Shown here: positions 15,089-23,513 of the stretch, in pieces | Layout: each line of letters starts with the position of its first letter | How positions within the stretch are numbered: position 1 is the first letter of the stretch | Assembly: GCA_049976725.1 (NCBI GenBank) | Contig: JBMFHR010000001.1 | Coordinates: 1 to 64,000 of the forward strand | DNA: 64,000 bases | Direction of reading: 5' to 3' | DNA from: Conexivisphaera sp049976725 | GTDB lineage: Archaea > Thermoproteota > Nitrososphaeria > Conexivisphaerales > Conexivisphaeraceae | Translations under genes and position numbers: made by a program | Notes under the pieces: model-generated | The model's input: only the letters and a program-made list of their open reading frames with translations | The model's database searches: none | Told to the model about the DNA's origin: nothing

Positions 15089-16237
15089 GTGAATCCCGCT
15101 GTCCTCAGGTACGGCCGCACGATAGTGCACCTCGGCGAGGGCGCCCTCGAGGGGCTGATGGCACAGGTAGCGGGCGCTAGGAGGATACTGGTCGTCACGG
15201 GCAGGAGGAGCGCCCGGGAGAGTGGGGCGCTTCGCGCAGTCGAGGAGCTCGCCTCGCGCGCCGGCCTCGCGCTCGAGCTGTACGACCGCGTGTTCCCGAA
15301 TCCCACCGACCGCGTGGTCGACGAGATAGCCGAGGCGCTGCGCTCCTCCCGCGCCGACGCCTTGCTGGCCGTGGGCGGCGGCAGCGTCATCGACTCGGCG
15401 AAGTTCGCCGCAGTGGTTGCCTGCTCGGGCGGCAGCGCCAGGGACTACCTGCTGGGCGGGAGGAGGCCATCGTGCGAGGTGCCGGTCTACGCGGTCAACC
15501 TGACGCACGGCACGGGCAGCGAGATAGACAGGTACTCCGTCGCGAACGTGGAGGGGACGGATCTGAAGATAGGGCTCGAGACAACCTATCCCAGGGCCAG
15601 CGCCGATGACCCGAGGTACCTGAGGAGCCTGCCGGCCGAACAGACCAGGTACACGACCATCGACGCGCTCTACCACGCGCTCGAGTCCTCCACCTCCAGG
15701 GCGAGCAACCCCATGACGCTGTCCCTGGCCAGCGAGGCGGCGTCGCTCATAGCGCGCTGGCTCCCAGTCGCTCTGAGCGATCCGAACGACCTGGAGGCCA
15801 GGAACAACCTGCTTTACGCGGCTGCTGCGGCGGGCGTGGCGATCGACAACTCCGTGACCCACATAGTTCACCTGCTGGAGCATGTCCTCAGCGGCATGAA
15901 CCCGAGGCTGCCTCACGGGGCGGGCCTGGCGCTCCTGGGGCCGCGCAGCATGCGCTACACATACGCCTCCAGGCCGGCCGAGGGCGCGCGCGTGATGAGG
16001 GCCCTAGATCCCGGGCTGGAGCCCACGCCTGATCACGCCGCGAGGGCCGAGGAGGCCCTGAGGAGATTCCAGGAGGGCATCGGACTCCGGGAGTCGCTCG
16101 GCGACTACGGGTTCTCGGAGAGGGAACTGGGCTCCCTGACCTCGAGGGCCATGGAGATACTGGATGGCAACGTGGGGCTGGTGCCGTTCGAGGTGACGCG
16201 CGACGTCGTGAGGGACATCCTGTCCAGCGCGTTCTAG
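15089..16237 (+). CDS. Iron-type (group III) alcohol dehydrogenase
   Basis: A 382-residue member of the Fe-ADH/glycerol-dehydrogenase superfamily. AVGGGSVIDSAKFAA is the nucleotide-binding signature, and NLTHGTGSEID contacts the nicotinamide. Metal ligands expected from the family are visible: Asp and His in TIDALYHALESS, His in LLEHVLSG and His in PHGAG. It is not an obvious glycerol-1-phosphate dehydrogenase, as the pattern is nearer to alcohol/butanol dehydrogenases. GTG start placed by the TATA at 15059-15068. Its 3' end overlaps the convergent radical SAM gene by 4 bp. Substrate unknown. Confidence 0.82.
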   Translation: MNPAVLRYGRTIVHLGEGALEGLMAQVAGARRILVVTGRRSARESGALRAVEELASRAGLALELYDRVFPNPTDRVVDEIAEALRSSRADALLAVGGGSVIDSAKFAAVVACSGGSARDYLLGGRRPSCEVPVYAVNLTHGTGSEIDRYSVANVEGTDLKIGLETTYPRASADDPRYLRSLPAEQTRYTTIDALYHALESSTSRASNPMTLSLASEAASLIARWLPVALSDPNDLEARNNLLYAAAAAGVAIDNSVTHIVHLLEHVLSGMNPRLPHGAGLALLGPRSMRYTYASRPAEGARVMRALDPGLEPTPDHAARAEEALRRFQEGIGLRESLGDYGFSERELGSLTSRAMEILDGNVGLVPFEVTRDVVRDILSSAF

Positions 16238-17295
16238 GGTATTATCTCCACGGTGTTGTTGAACTTTGGGTAGAAGATATCTTCCAGGCGCACGGCGCCC
16301 GACGCCACGGCCCGCTCCAGGATAGGTAGCCTGCGGATGACGGCATCTATCGTTGACTTGGTGACCCTGCAAACCGCCTCGTGGCCATCGGCCCCCCAAA
16401 GCCTCTCCATGAAGGAGTACAGGCAGCGCCCCCCGCACTCCCTGTAGTACTCGCAGGAGGAGCACTCCTCCCGTATCGGGTACTCGCGCGGCCTGATCCC
16501 GGAGCCCAGGCTCCCCATCTCCGCCCAGCGCTCGGAGACCGCTATGGGGCAGGCCAGTATCCTGCCGTCCGTCGAGACCGCGATGGCCTCCGATCCGGCG
16601 CCGCACGGCGGGCTGGGTCCCCCCAGGTAGTGCCGCTTTATTATTCCCTGGAACGGCGCCACGCCCAGGATACTCCCCGACTTGAGGGCCGAGAACCACT
16701 CGTCCGCGAGCGACTCGACGCCGGGCAGGTAGCTGCGGGCCGCCCAGGTCTCCAGGTCCCACCTGGAGCTCCAGACAACATCCAGCTGCCAGTGGACGTG
16801 GTCGAAGAGGCCCAGCCCGAGCAGGTGGCGCACGTCGCGCGCGATGTCGGTGTCGCGCGTCACGGTCATCCTAGCCACGAGGTCCCCCCTGTAGCCGATC
16901 GACCTCAGGTACTTGGCCGAGTCGATCACGCGGGCGTAGACACCCCTTCCCCTGTGCGCGTCCGTCACCTCCGCGACGCCGTCTACCGACATGAGTATCG
17001 CGTCGAACGACGTAAGCACGTCCCGGCTGACCGCCCTCACCAGGAGGCCGTTGGTCTGGAGCACCAGCTTCGCCCTACCGCGTAGCCTCCGCGCCACGCC
17101 CTCCACGAACGGCCGGTTGAGCAGCGGCTCCCCGCCGTAGAAGGCGACGACCGGATCTGGATCCCCCTCCACGAGCTCCACGAGCAGGTCCATGTCGTAC
17201 GTTGGCCTCGCCGGGACCAACGATGGGTCGAAGGAGCCCCCGCAGTAGTCGCACCTCAGGTTACACCTCCCGGTCGTGAGCACTATGTACAGCAA
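16234..17295 (-). CDS. SPASM-type radical SAM protein (AF0577-like)
   Basis: A 353-residue radical SAM enzyme with CNLRCDYCGGSFDP near the N-terminus (CX3CX2C), FYGGEPLL, LQTNG, LMSVDG and HVHWQLDVVWSS. A C-terminal SPASM-like cysteine set follows (PCGAGSEA, ILACPI, ECSSCEYYRECGGRC, CRVTKS), and it ends in PKFNNTVEIIP. This layout matches what I recall of archaeal AF0577-family enzymes, which are proposed, not shown, to modify peptides. The TTG start follows a stop codon (TAA, 17299-17301) in the same frame, and a 35-codon leader ORF sits directly upstream under its own TATA. Confidence 0.8.
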   Translation of the reverse strand: MLYIVLTTGRCNLRCDYCGGSFDPSLVPARPTYDMDLLVELVEGDPDPVVAFYGGEPLLNRPFVEGVARRLRGRAKLVLQTNGLLVRAVSRDVLTSFDAILMSVDGVAEVTDAHRGRGVYARVIDSAKYLRSIGYRGDLVARMTVTRDTDIARDVRHLLGLGLFDHVHWQLDVVWSSRWDLETWAARSYLPGVESLADEWFSALKSGSILGVAPFQGIIKRHYLGGPSPPCGAGSEAIAVSTDGRILACPIAVSERWAEMGSLGSGIRPREYPIREECSSCEYYRECGGRCLYSFMERLWGADGHEAVCRVTKSTIDAVIRRLPILERAVASGAVRLEDIFYPKFNNTVEIIP

Positions 17296-17298
17296 GCG

Positions 17299-17406
17299 TT
17301 ATCGGCCTCCGCGTGGCGCGGCCTCCCTGGCTGCGCATCGAGGCCCAGGCAGGGCCCTCTGGCGACTGCCGCGGCGCCCGGCATCCCTCGGCGCATTCGC
17401 GGTCAC
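17299..17406 (-). CDS. Possible leader ORF before the SPASM radical SAM gene
   Basis: A 35-residue open frame with a GTG start. A minus-strand TATA (plus-strand gataaac, 17431-17437) lies about 28 nt upstream, so a transcript should begin at this GTG. The ORF ends three bases before the TTG of the radical SAM gene and in the same frame. The peptide is rich in Arg, Ala, Gly and Pro with a single Cys (residue 24). It could be a translated leader, a substrate peptide or a chance ORF; GC-rich DNA yields many of these. Confidence 0.3.
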   Translation of the reverse strand: MTANAPRDAGRRGSRQRALPGPRCAAREAAPRGGR

Positions 17407-17517
17407 GCCCGGCCTGGGGACGCTGGGCGCGATAAACGCTTCCCACGCGGGCGCGCGTGTCCCTACTCCGGTACTCTCAGTGCTCCAAACGTAGCCGTTT
17501 GAACTATGCGCGATAGG

Positions 17518-17526
17518 CTTCTATAG
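17518..17526 (+). promoter_or_regulatory. TATA box of the mqnEA unit
   Basis: cttctatag centred 27 nt upstream of the mqnE GTG at 17549; leaderless transcript expected. Confidence 0.6.
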
Positions 17527-17548
17527 GGGGAGTGAGCGCGCGGTTTAC

Positions 17549-18637
17549 GTGCACCGCACGAACCTCGAGTACCTGCTCGAGGAGGCAAGGTCGGGGCTCA
17601 GCGCGCACGAGGCGGAGAGGCTCATGGTCGAGTTCGACGTGGCCGACCTCGCTCAGGCGGCTGACAGGCTCACGCTTGAGACCGTGGGCGACACCGTCAC
17701 CTTCGTGAACAACGTCGTGGTCAACTACTCGAACGTGTGCGTCGCCGGCTGCGCGATATGCGCGTTCTACAGGCCCCCCGGCCACCCCGACGCCTACGTC
17801 AGGAGCCCGGAGGAGGTGGCCAGGATTGTCGCGGAATCCGTTGCCAAGCACGGGGTCACCGAGCTGCACATAAACGGCGGCTTCAACCCGGACCTGGGAC
17901 CGGATTACTTCGAGACCGTCTTCAGGGCGGTGAAGGCGGCATCGCCCGAGGTCGCCATAAAGGGGCTGACCGCCGCCGAGGTGGAGTTCTACTCGCGGAT
18001 CTGGAGGGCCAGCTACCGCGAGGTCCTCTCCAGGCTGAGGGATTCTGGGATGGATGCGCTATCGGGAGGAGGCGCCGAGATACTGGACGAGGGCGTCCGC
18101 AGGAGGATAACTCCCTACAAGCTCGATGCCGGGGCGTGGCTCAGGATCCAGGAGGAGGCGCACAGGCTCGGCATGCCCACGAACGCGACCATGCTCTACG
18201 GGCACGTGGAGGAGCCGCGCCACATAGTGGGCCACATATCGCAGGTTAGGGACCTCCAGAGGAGGCTGCACGGCGTGCTGACCTTCATACCTATAAAGTT
18301 CATGCCGTGGAACACGAGGCTGCTCCGGGAGGGCGCGGTCAGGGGGCCGGCTCCTCCGGAGCTCGACGTCAAAGTGGCTGCGATATCCAGGCTGATGCTG
18401 TCCGGTGAGATCCCGAGGATCAGCGCCTACTGGGTGTCCGTCGGCAAGAGGATGGCGTCGGTGCTCCTGCTCTCCGGCGCGAACGATCTGGTGGGCACGA
18501 TGATCAACGAACAGGTCCTCAGGGAGGCTGGCTCGGGGGAGAGCTCCAGCCTGGAGGAGCTGGCGCACATGGCCAGGGAGGTCGGCAGGAGGCCCGTCCA
18601 GAGGGACACCTTCCAGCGGCCCCTGCGGGAGCTGTGA
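17549..18637 (+). CDS. mqnE: Aminofutalosine synthase MqnE (radical SAM)
   Basis: Joins 3-[(1-carboxyvinyl)oxy]benzoate to SAM to give aminofutalosine. The cluster cysteines are C64, C68, C71 (NVCVAGCAICAFYRPPGHP). MqnE-type features are LHINGGFNPDLG, KGLTAAEVEF, SGGGAEIL, NATMLYGHVEE and FIPIKFMPWNT. The 362 residues are typical. GTG start under the TATA at 17518-17526. Its stop overlaps the mqnA GTG by four bases, so the pair is translationally coupled. It is a paralogue of the mqnC product at the left end of the window. Confidence 0.9.
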   Translation: MHRTNLEYLLEEARSGLSAHEAERLMVEFDVADLAQAADRLTLETVGDTVTFVNNVVVNYSNVCVAGCAICAFYRPPGHPDAYVRSPEEVARIVAESVAKHGVTELHINGGFNPDLGPDYFETVFRAVKAASPEVAIKGLTAAEVEFYSRIWRASYREVLSRLRDSGMDALSGGGAEILDEGVRRRITPYKLDAGAWLRIQEEAHRLGMPTNATMLYGHVEEPRHIVGHISQVRDLQRRLHGVLTFIPIKFMPWNTRLLREGAVRGPAPPELDVKVAAISRLMLSGEIPRISAYWVSVGKRMASVLLLSGANDLVGTMINEQVLREAGSGESSSLEELAHMAREVGRRPVQRDTFQRPLREL

Positions 18638-19383
18638 GCTTGAGCGTCCGCGTGGCCAGGCTGAAATACTCCCACAGTGATCCGCTCTTCAGGTACAGCG
18701 GGCTGGAGCCGGTTAGCGCCAGCAACAGGGAATCCATAGACCTGCTGCTCAGGGGGGACGTGGACGTCGCGTTCGTGCCCCTGACCTACGCGTCGCAGAA
18801 CTGCGGCGAGCTTAGGATAATCCCGTCTTTCGCCATAGGCAGCGACGGCCCAGTTATCTCCGCCAGGCTCTTCGCGGGCTCCGGCGCCCATGGGTACGCG
18901 GCGGTCTCCGATACCAGCGTGAACGCTATGGCGCTCAGGAGGCTGCTCGGGCTCGAGTTCGACGTCGTCGACGATCCCCTGGACGCGCTGGGGAGGTACC
19001 GCGGCGTCCTCGTGATAGGGGACGACGCCCTCAGGCTCGTCGACCGCGGCACGCCCCACATGGTGGACGTCGGCGAGCTCTGGAGGGAGCGCGTGGGCCA
19101 GCCCCTGGTCTACGCAGTGATGGCCGCCCGCCGCGGCGCCGATGATTCGCTCGTCGATCGCGTGGTGCGCTCCCTGTCACTGTCGCTGGAGCGCTTCCGC
19201 GCTCGCCCGGGGGAGCTTGTCGCGGAGGTCTCGCGCAGGATCGGGGTTTCGGAGCGCCTCGTCAGCGAGTACTACTCCAGCATCCGCTACACGGTCGACG
19301 CGCGCGTGAAGGCCGGCATCCCGGAGGAACTGCGCGTGCTGGGCCTCCCGGAGTGCGCGCTGCCGCGAGCCGCCCAAACGTAA
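18634..19383 (+). CDS. mqnA: Chorismate dehydratase MqnA
   Basis: Converts chorismate to 3-[(1-carboxyvinyl)oxy]benzoate, the first committed step of the futalosine pathway. It has the periplasmic-binding-protein-like fold of the MqnA/MqnD family but no signal peptide, so it is cytosolic. Family features include DVDVAFVPLTYAS near residue 45, VVDDPLDALGRYRGVLVIGD and VDVGELWRERVGQPLVYAV. Length 249 residues, slightly short. GTGA overlap with mqnE. Confidence 0.88.
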   Translation: MSLSVRVARLKYSHSDPLFRYSGLEPVSASNRESIDLLLRGDVDVAFVPLTYASQNCGELRIIPSFAIGSDGPVISARLFAGSGAHGYAAVSDTSVNAMALRRLLGLEFDVVDDPLDALGRYRGVLVIGDDALRLVDRGTPHMVDVGELWRERVGQPLVYAVMAARRGADDSLVDRVVRSLSLSLERFRARPGELVAEVSRRIGVSERLVSEYYSSIRYTVDARVKAGIPEELRVLGLPECALPRAAQT

Positions 19384-19387
19384 ATAA
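19380..19387 (+). promoter_or_regulatory. TATA box of mqnD
   Basis: gtaaataa centred about 27 nt before the mqnD ATG. mqnD therefore seems to have its own leaderless transcript although it follows mqnA by only 27 bp. Confidence 0.55.
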
Positions 19388-19410
19388 CCTGCTCCTCCAA
19401 CTCCGGGGTC

Positions 19411-20217
19411 ATGGAGCTCCTGGTGGGGCACAGCCCCGATCCGGACGACGCCTTCATGTTCTACGCGCTCAAGCGGGGCCTCGTGCGCGCTCCCTTCTCG
19501 GTGAGGGAGTTCTTGGCGGACATAGAGACGCTGAACAGGCTGGCCATCCACGGTAGGCTGGACGTGACCGCCGTCAGCGCGCACGTCCTGCCCTATCTGG
19601 GCGATAAGTACAGCGTGCTCCGCGTCGGCGCGTCAATGGGCTACGGTTACGGCCCGGTCCTCGTGGGGCGGGAGGCCGGGCGGGATCCCGGGCTCGTCGC
19701 GGTTCCCGGCAGGTACGCGACGGCCACGCTGCTGCTCCAGCTGGCGATGCCGGGCGTGACCACGGTCGATTTGCCGTTCGACCGCATAATGGACGCTGTC
19801 ATCTCCGGCGCCGTCGACGCAGGCCTCCTCATCCACGAGGGCCAGATAACCTATCACAGGAGCGGCCTCAGGAAGCTGCTGGACCTGGGTGAATGGTGGA
19901 GCGACGCTACGGGGCTCCCGGTGCCCCTCGGCCTCGACGTCGTCAAGTCATCCCTGGGCCCCATCATCATCTCGGCCGTGAAGGACGCGCTCTCCGAGTC
20001 CCTGAAGTACGCCAGGGAGCACCCAGACGAGGCCCTGCGCCACGCCTCGGAGTTCTCGCGCGGCCTCGACTCGGGCGACGTGTCGCGCTTCGTCGACATG
20101 TACGTGAACGAGTACACCGTGGACATGGGGGAGCGCGGCGAGAGGGCAGTGCGCGAGCTCCTCCGCGTGGCCGCGGAGGCCAAGCTGGTGCCCGAGTGCA
20201 GCCCATCATTCGTCTGA
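19411..20217 (+). CDS. mqnD: 1,4-dihydroxy-6-naphthoate synthase MqnD
   Basis: Converts the cyclic MqnC product to 1,4-dihydroxy-6-naphthoate. Signatures are GHSPDPDDAFMFYAL at the N-terminus, LDVTAVSAHVLPYL, VAVPGRYATATLLLQLA and AGLLIHEGQITYHRSGL with the catalytic His region, then the late GLPVPLGLDVVKSSLG. The 268 residues fit. ATG placed by the TATA at 19380-19387. No prenyltransferase or decarboxylase for the later menaquinone steps is seen in the window. Confidence 0.9.
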   Translation: MELLVGHSPDPDDAFMFYALKRGLVRAPFSVREFLADIETLNRLAIHGRLDVTAVSAHVLPYLGDKYSVLRVGASMGYGYGPVLVGREAGRDPGLVAVPGRYATATLLLQLAMPGVTTVDLPFDRIMDAVISGAVDAGLLIHEGQITYHRSGLRKLLDLGEWWSDATGLPVPLGLDVVKSSLGPIIISAVKDALSESLKYAREHPDEALRHASEFSRGLDSGDVSRFVDMYVNEYTVDMGERGERAVRELLRVAAEAKLVPECSPSFV

Positions 20218-20222
20218 GCCAC

Positions 20223-20975
20223 CTAGTCGAACCTCTTGGAGGCGGCTATCGCGAAGAACACGACCGCTTCCAGAACGAGGATCAGCGCGGACGCGGCCCT
20301 CAGGCCGGTCCCCAAGTCCAGGAGGCCCATCGACTCCTGCAGCAGCGCCGCGGCGGATGCCGTCGGGCTGACGAGCGAGACGTACCTGAGCCAGGCCGGG
20401 AGGAGCGTGAGCGGGTAGTACACAGGGGGGAGGACGGATATCGCGAACACTAGGATAGAGGTGGTCGACCACACCTCCTTCAGGTCCCTGAAGAACAGCG
20501 AAAGCGAGAATCCCAGGCTGGCGCTCACCGCCCAGAGGAGCGCTATCGAAAGCGCCGCCTCCGCGGCCGAGTACACGTGGACACCCAGGACCCCCATCAG
20601 GGCTAGGAAGATCGCCAGACCAGGGACGCTGAAGAGGAGCCCCGAAAGCGCGAGGCCCAGCATGTACGCCCACTGGGAGACCGGCCCGGCCACGATCATG
20701 TCCTGCAGCTTGAAGTACAGGCGGTAGCTGGCCGCGTCGGACAGCAGTCCCAGGCCGTTGCTCACTATTATCATCGTCAGGCCGCCCACGATGCCGAACT
20801 GGAGCGTGCTGCCGCGCGAGACGAACTCCAGTATTATCAATATGCTCAGCGGGGGCGTGACGTAGGACGCTATCCAGAGGGGAGCCCTCACGGCGGCCAC
20901 CACCCCGTTCAGCCACGCGATGGCGCCGATCGCCCTGAGCTGGGTCGCGAGCCAGCCGCGGTCTGGCCGACTCAA
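20223..20975 (-). CDS. ABC-2 type transporter permease
   Basis: A 250-residue integral membrane protein with about six hydrophobic segments and the ABC-2 pattern (segment ending PLSILIILEFVSRG, FKLQDMIVAGPVSQWAYMLG, SLFFRDLKEVW and PPVYYPLTLLPAWLRYVS). It overlaps the upstream ATPase gene by four bases (20972-20975), so they form one exporter. The exported substrate is unknown; small exporters of this kind often handle drugs, lipids or peptides. Confidence 0.85.
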   Translation of the reverse strand: MSRPDRGWLATQLRAIGAIAWLNGVVAAVRAPLWIASYVTPPLSILIILEFVSRGSTLQFGIVGGLTMIIVSNGLGLLSDAASYRLYFKLQDMIVAGPVSQWAYMLGLALSGLLFSVPGLAIFLALMGVLGVHVYSAAEAALSIALLWAVSASLGFSLSLFFRDLKEVWSTTSILVFAISVLPPVYYPLTLLPAWLRYVSLVSPTASAAALLQESMGLLDLGTGLRAASALILVLEAVVFFAIAASKRFD

Positions 20976-21895
20976 CTGTTGACCCTCACCTCCTCCATTC
21001 CGCCCGTGAGCATCGTGAACGCGTCCTCGAGTCCCACGTCCCTTATCCTCAGGGGCCCGCCTCCCCTCCTGACGACCTCGGCGGCCGCCTCCTCCACCGC
21101 TCTCCTGTCGGCGTAGAGCACTATCTTGGAGCCGTACCTATAGGTCCTCCCGTACCTGGCCAGCGCGTCCGCGACGCCGGGGACGTCCTGCGCCTCGAGC
21201 TTGTGGGTGGCGCCCACGGAGGACACAATCTCCTGCACGCCCCCGACGGCCACCACCCTGCCCCTATCCATTATGACCACAGCGTCGCTCAGTGCTTCGG
21301 CCTCCTCCATGTAGTGCGTCGTGAGGAGGATCGCCCTGCCATTTCCCCTGGCATCCTCCAATATCCTCCAGATGGCCCTCCTGCTCTGCGGGTCCAGCCC
21401 GACCGTCGGCTCGTCCAGGAACATGAGCTCGGCCCCGCTGGCGAGCACCATCGCCAGGAGGACCTTCCTCTTCATGCCCCCGCTGAGCTCCGACACTGTC
21501 TTGGTGCGGTGCTCCCAGAGCCCCACCTCCTCCAGCATCAGGTTGGCCTTCCTGCGCGCGTCTCTCAGGCCCCAGCCCCTGGCCAACAGGTACGCCTCTA
21601 TCAGCTCCCCTGGCCTCGGGAACGTGGGCGGGTTGCTCTCCTGGGGCATCAGCGCTATCCTCCGCCTCAGGGACCGGGCCTCCCTGGACACGTCCATCCC
21701 GAGCACCTCCAGGCTGCCTGACGTGGGGGCGGACAGCGTCGAAGCTATCCTCACGAGCGTGGTCTTCCCGGCGCCGTTCCTGCCCAGGAGGGTCACTATG
21801 CCCCTGCGGCCCACGGAGAAGCTGACGCCGTCGAGGGCCACCGTGCCGTCCGGGTAAACCTTCCTGAGGTCCCTGCAGTCTATTATCCTCTCCAT
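20972..21895 (-). CDS. ABC transporter ATP-binding protein
   Basis: The ATPase of the exporter, 307 residues. Walker A is LLGRNGAGKTTLVR, the Q-loop is LMPQES, the signature is ELSGGMKRKV, Walker B is LMFLDEPTVGLDPQS, and the switch is LLTTHYMEEAEAL. A C-terminal domain of about 90 residues follows, as in the DrrA/CcmA group. The ATG at 21895 is supported by a minus-strand TATA (gattaagc on plus, 21920-21927). The open frame continues to 22288 but only antisense to gapN. Confidence 0.9.
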   Translation of the reverse strand: MERIIDCRDLRKVYPDGTVALDGVSFSVGRRGIVTLLGRNGAGKTTLVRIASTLSAPTSGSLEVLGMDVSREARSLRRRIALMPQESNPPTFPRPGELIEAYLLARGWGLRDARRKANLMLEEVGLWEHRTKTVSELSGGMKRKVLLAMVLASGAELMFLDEPTVGLDPQSRRAIWRILEDARGNGRAILLTTHYMEEAEALSDAVVIMDRGRVVAVGGVQEIVSSVGATHKLEAQDVPGVADALARYGRTYRYGSKIVLYADRRAVEEAAAEVVRRGGGPLRIRDVGLEDAFTMLTGGMEEVRVNS

Positions 21896-21921
21896 GCCAC
21901 GGCGATCGCGGGGGCTCGAGA

Positions 21922-23436
21922 TTAAGCTATCCTGAAGACTATGGTCCTGAGCTCCGTGAGCTCCTCCACGCTGTAGCCCACCCCCTCCCTCCCCAGGCCC
22001 GAGTCCTTGACGCCGCCGAAGGGGAAGAGCCCCAGCCCGTGCCTCGGGAAGTCGTTGACCGTCACCTCGCCGGCCTCCACCTCCGTGGCCAGCCTCCAGG
22101 CGCGCGCCACGTCCGAGGTGAAGATGGCCGCGTCCAGACCGTAATCGCTCCTGTTGGCGATCTCCACAGCCTCGGCCTCGCTCGCCGCCCTTATCACGGG
22201 TATGACGGGCCCGAACGTCTCCTCCCACGCTATCCTGGCCTCCAGCGGCACCCCGTCGAGCAGCGTCGGCTCGAAGTACAGGTTCCACCTCCTCCCCCCT
22301 CCCACGACTTTGGCGCCCCTCTCCGAGGCATCCGAGACCAGCGCCTCCACGCGCTCGACCGCCTTCCTGTCTATGAGCGGCCCCACCCTCGTGGCCTCAT
22401 CCCTGGGATCACCCACCCTCCACTCGCGTCTCCTCCTCTCCAGCTCGTCCACCAGGGCATCCGCCACCTCGGCCAGCGCTATGACCCTGCTCACGGCATC
22501 GCACCTCTGGCCCGAGAGCCTGTAGGAGCCCGCGGCTATCCTCTCCGCGGCCGCCTTCACGTCCGCGTCGTCCAGCACTATCGCGGGCGCCTTGCCGCCC
22601 AGCTCCAGGTGCAACCTCTTGACGCCGGCGACCCTGGCTATTCTCCTCCCGACCTCGCTGCTCCCCGTGAAGGTCACCGCGCGCACGATGGGGTGCGACA
22701 CGATCACGTCCCCGATCACGCCGCCGGGCCCGGAGACCATAGCCAGGAACTCAGAGAACCCTGCCTCGGCGAAGGCCGCCGCGACCGCTGCCCCGACCAG
22801 CGGCGTGTTGCTCGATGGCTTGAATATGACCGGGTTCCCCGCCAGCAGGGCAGGCCCGATCTTCGAAACGGGCGAGAACAGGGGGTAGTTGAAGGGCGTG
22901 ATGGCCGCCGTCACTCCCACCGGAACCCTCACCACGACCGCGCGCTTGTCCTCCGTCCCGCCCGCGAATTCCCCGGGGATCGACACCTCGAGGAGCCTGC
23001 CAAGGTCCTGGCCGGCGAGCCTCAGCCTGGCCACGGCGGCCTCGACCTCGCCGCGCGCCTCCCCCCTCGGCTTGCCCGCCTCCACGACCAGGAGCTCCTC
23101 GAGGACCTTGGCCCTCTCCCCCAGCACCTCGGCCACCCTCAGCAGCATCTCCGCCCTCCTGTGCGCGGGGATCGCGCGCAGCGCGGCGCGCCTCGCGCCC
23201 AGGAATTCGATCGCCTCCTCCACGGTCTCCCTATCGATCGCCCTCGAGGCGCCGATCGCGCTCCCATCGATCGGGCTGCTGACCGGGACTACATCGCCCA
23301 GGTCGCGCCAGCGCCCTCCCACCAGGGCCCTGGCGGCGGGCCTACCTCCGATCGAGTCGAACGCGTCGTCGAATTCACGGCTCAGGTCAGGCGCGCTCAC
23401 GGGTCCAGCTATCTCCACATGGAACCCTCCGGACAC
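21922..23436 (-). CDS. gapN: Non-phosphorylating glyceraldehyde-3-phosphate dehydrogenase (GAPN)
   Basis: Aldehyde-dehydrogenase-superfamily enzyme that oxidises glyceraldehyde-3-phosphate directly to 3-phosphoglycerate. Visible parts are TPFNYPLFSPVSKIGPALLA, FKPSSNTPL, FTGSSEVGRRIA, the catalytic Glu in LELGGKAP and the catalytic Cys in SGQRCDAVSRV, the archaeal GAPN form of the motif, then EETFGPVIPV. About 504 residues. The GTG at 23436 lies 27 nt below a TATA (aataaaac, 23460-23467), which rules out the longer frame. It fits the modified glycolysis of many thermophilic archaea. Confidence 0.85.
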   Translation of the reverse strand: MSGGFHVEIAGPVSAPDLSREFDDAFDSIGGRPAARALVGGRWRDLGDVVPVSSPIDGSAIGASRAIDRETVEEAIEFLGARRAALRAIPAHRRAEMLLRVAEVLGERAKVLEELLVVEAGKPRGEARGEVEAAVARLRLAGQDLGRLLEVSIPGEFAGGTEDKRAVVVRVPVGVTAAITPFNYPLFSPVSKIGPALLAGNPVIFKPSSNTPLVGAAVAAAFAEAGFSEFLAMVSGPGGVIGDVIVSHPIVRAVTFTGSSEVGRRIARVAGVKRLHLELGGKAPAIVLDDADVKAAAERIAAGSYRLSGQRCDAVSRVIALAEVADALVDELERRRREWRVGDPRDEATRVGPLIDRKAVERVEALVSDASERGAKVVGGGRRWNLYFEPTLLDGVPLEARIAWEETFGPVIPVIRAASEAEAVEIANRSDYGLDAAIFTSDVARAWRLATEVEAGEVTVNDFPRHGLGLFPFGGVKDSGLGREGVGYSVEELTELRTIVFRIA

Positions 23437-23459
23437 GATCGAACGATGGGTCTGGCTCC

Positions 23460-23490
23460 AATAAAACGTTCTCGGCCAACGTTTATTATA
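23460..23490. promoter_or_regulatory. Divergent promoter between gapN and the CBS gene
   Basis: aataaaac (23460-23467) is placed for gapN on the minus strand, and tttattata (23482-23490) for the plus-strand CBS gene, each about 27 nt from its start codon. Confidence 0.6.
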
Positions 23491-23513
23491 GAGGGCGCCG
23501 AAAATGATGGCGT

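Noticed and set aside
14993..15916. N-terminal extension of the tandem SIS frame to 684 residues
   Set aside because: The extra part is antisense to the alcohol dehydrogenase and upstream of the gene's own TATA box.
21896..22288. N-terminal extension of the ABC ATPase
   Set aside because: Antisense to gapN, Gly/Arg-rich, and upstream of the TATA at 21920-21927; normal ATPases begin at the ATG of 21895.
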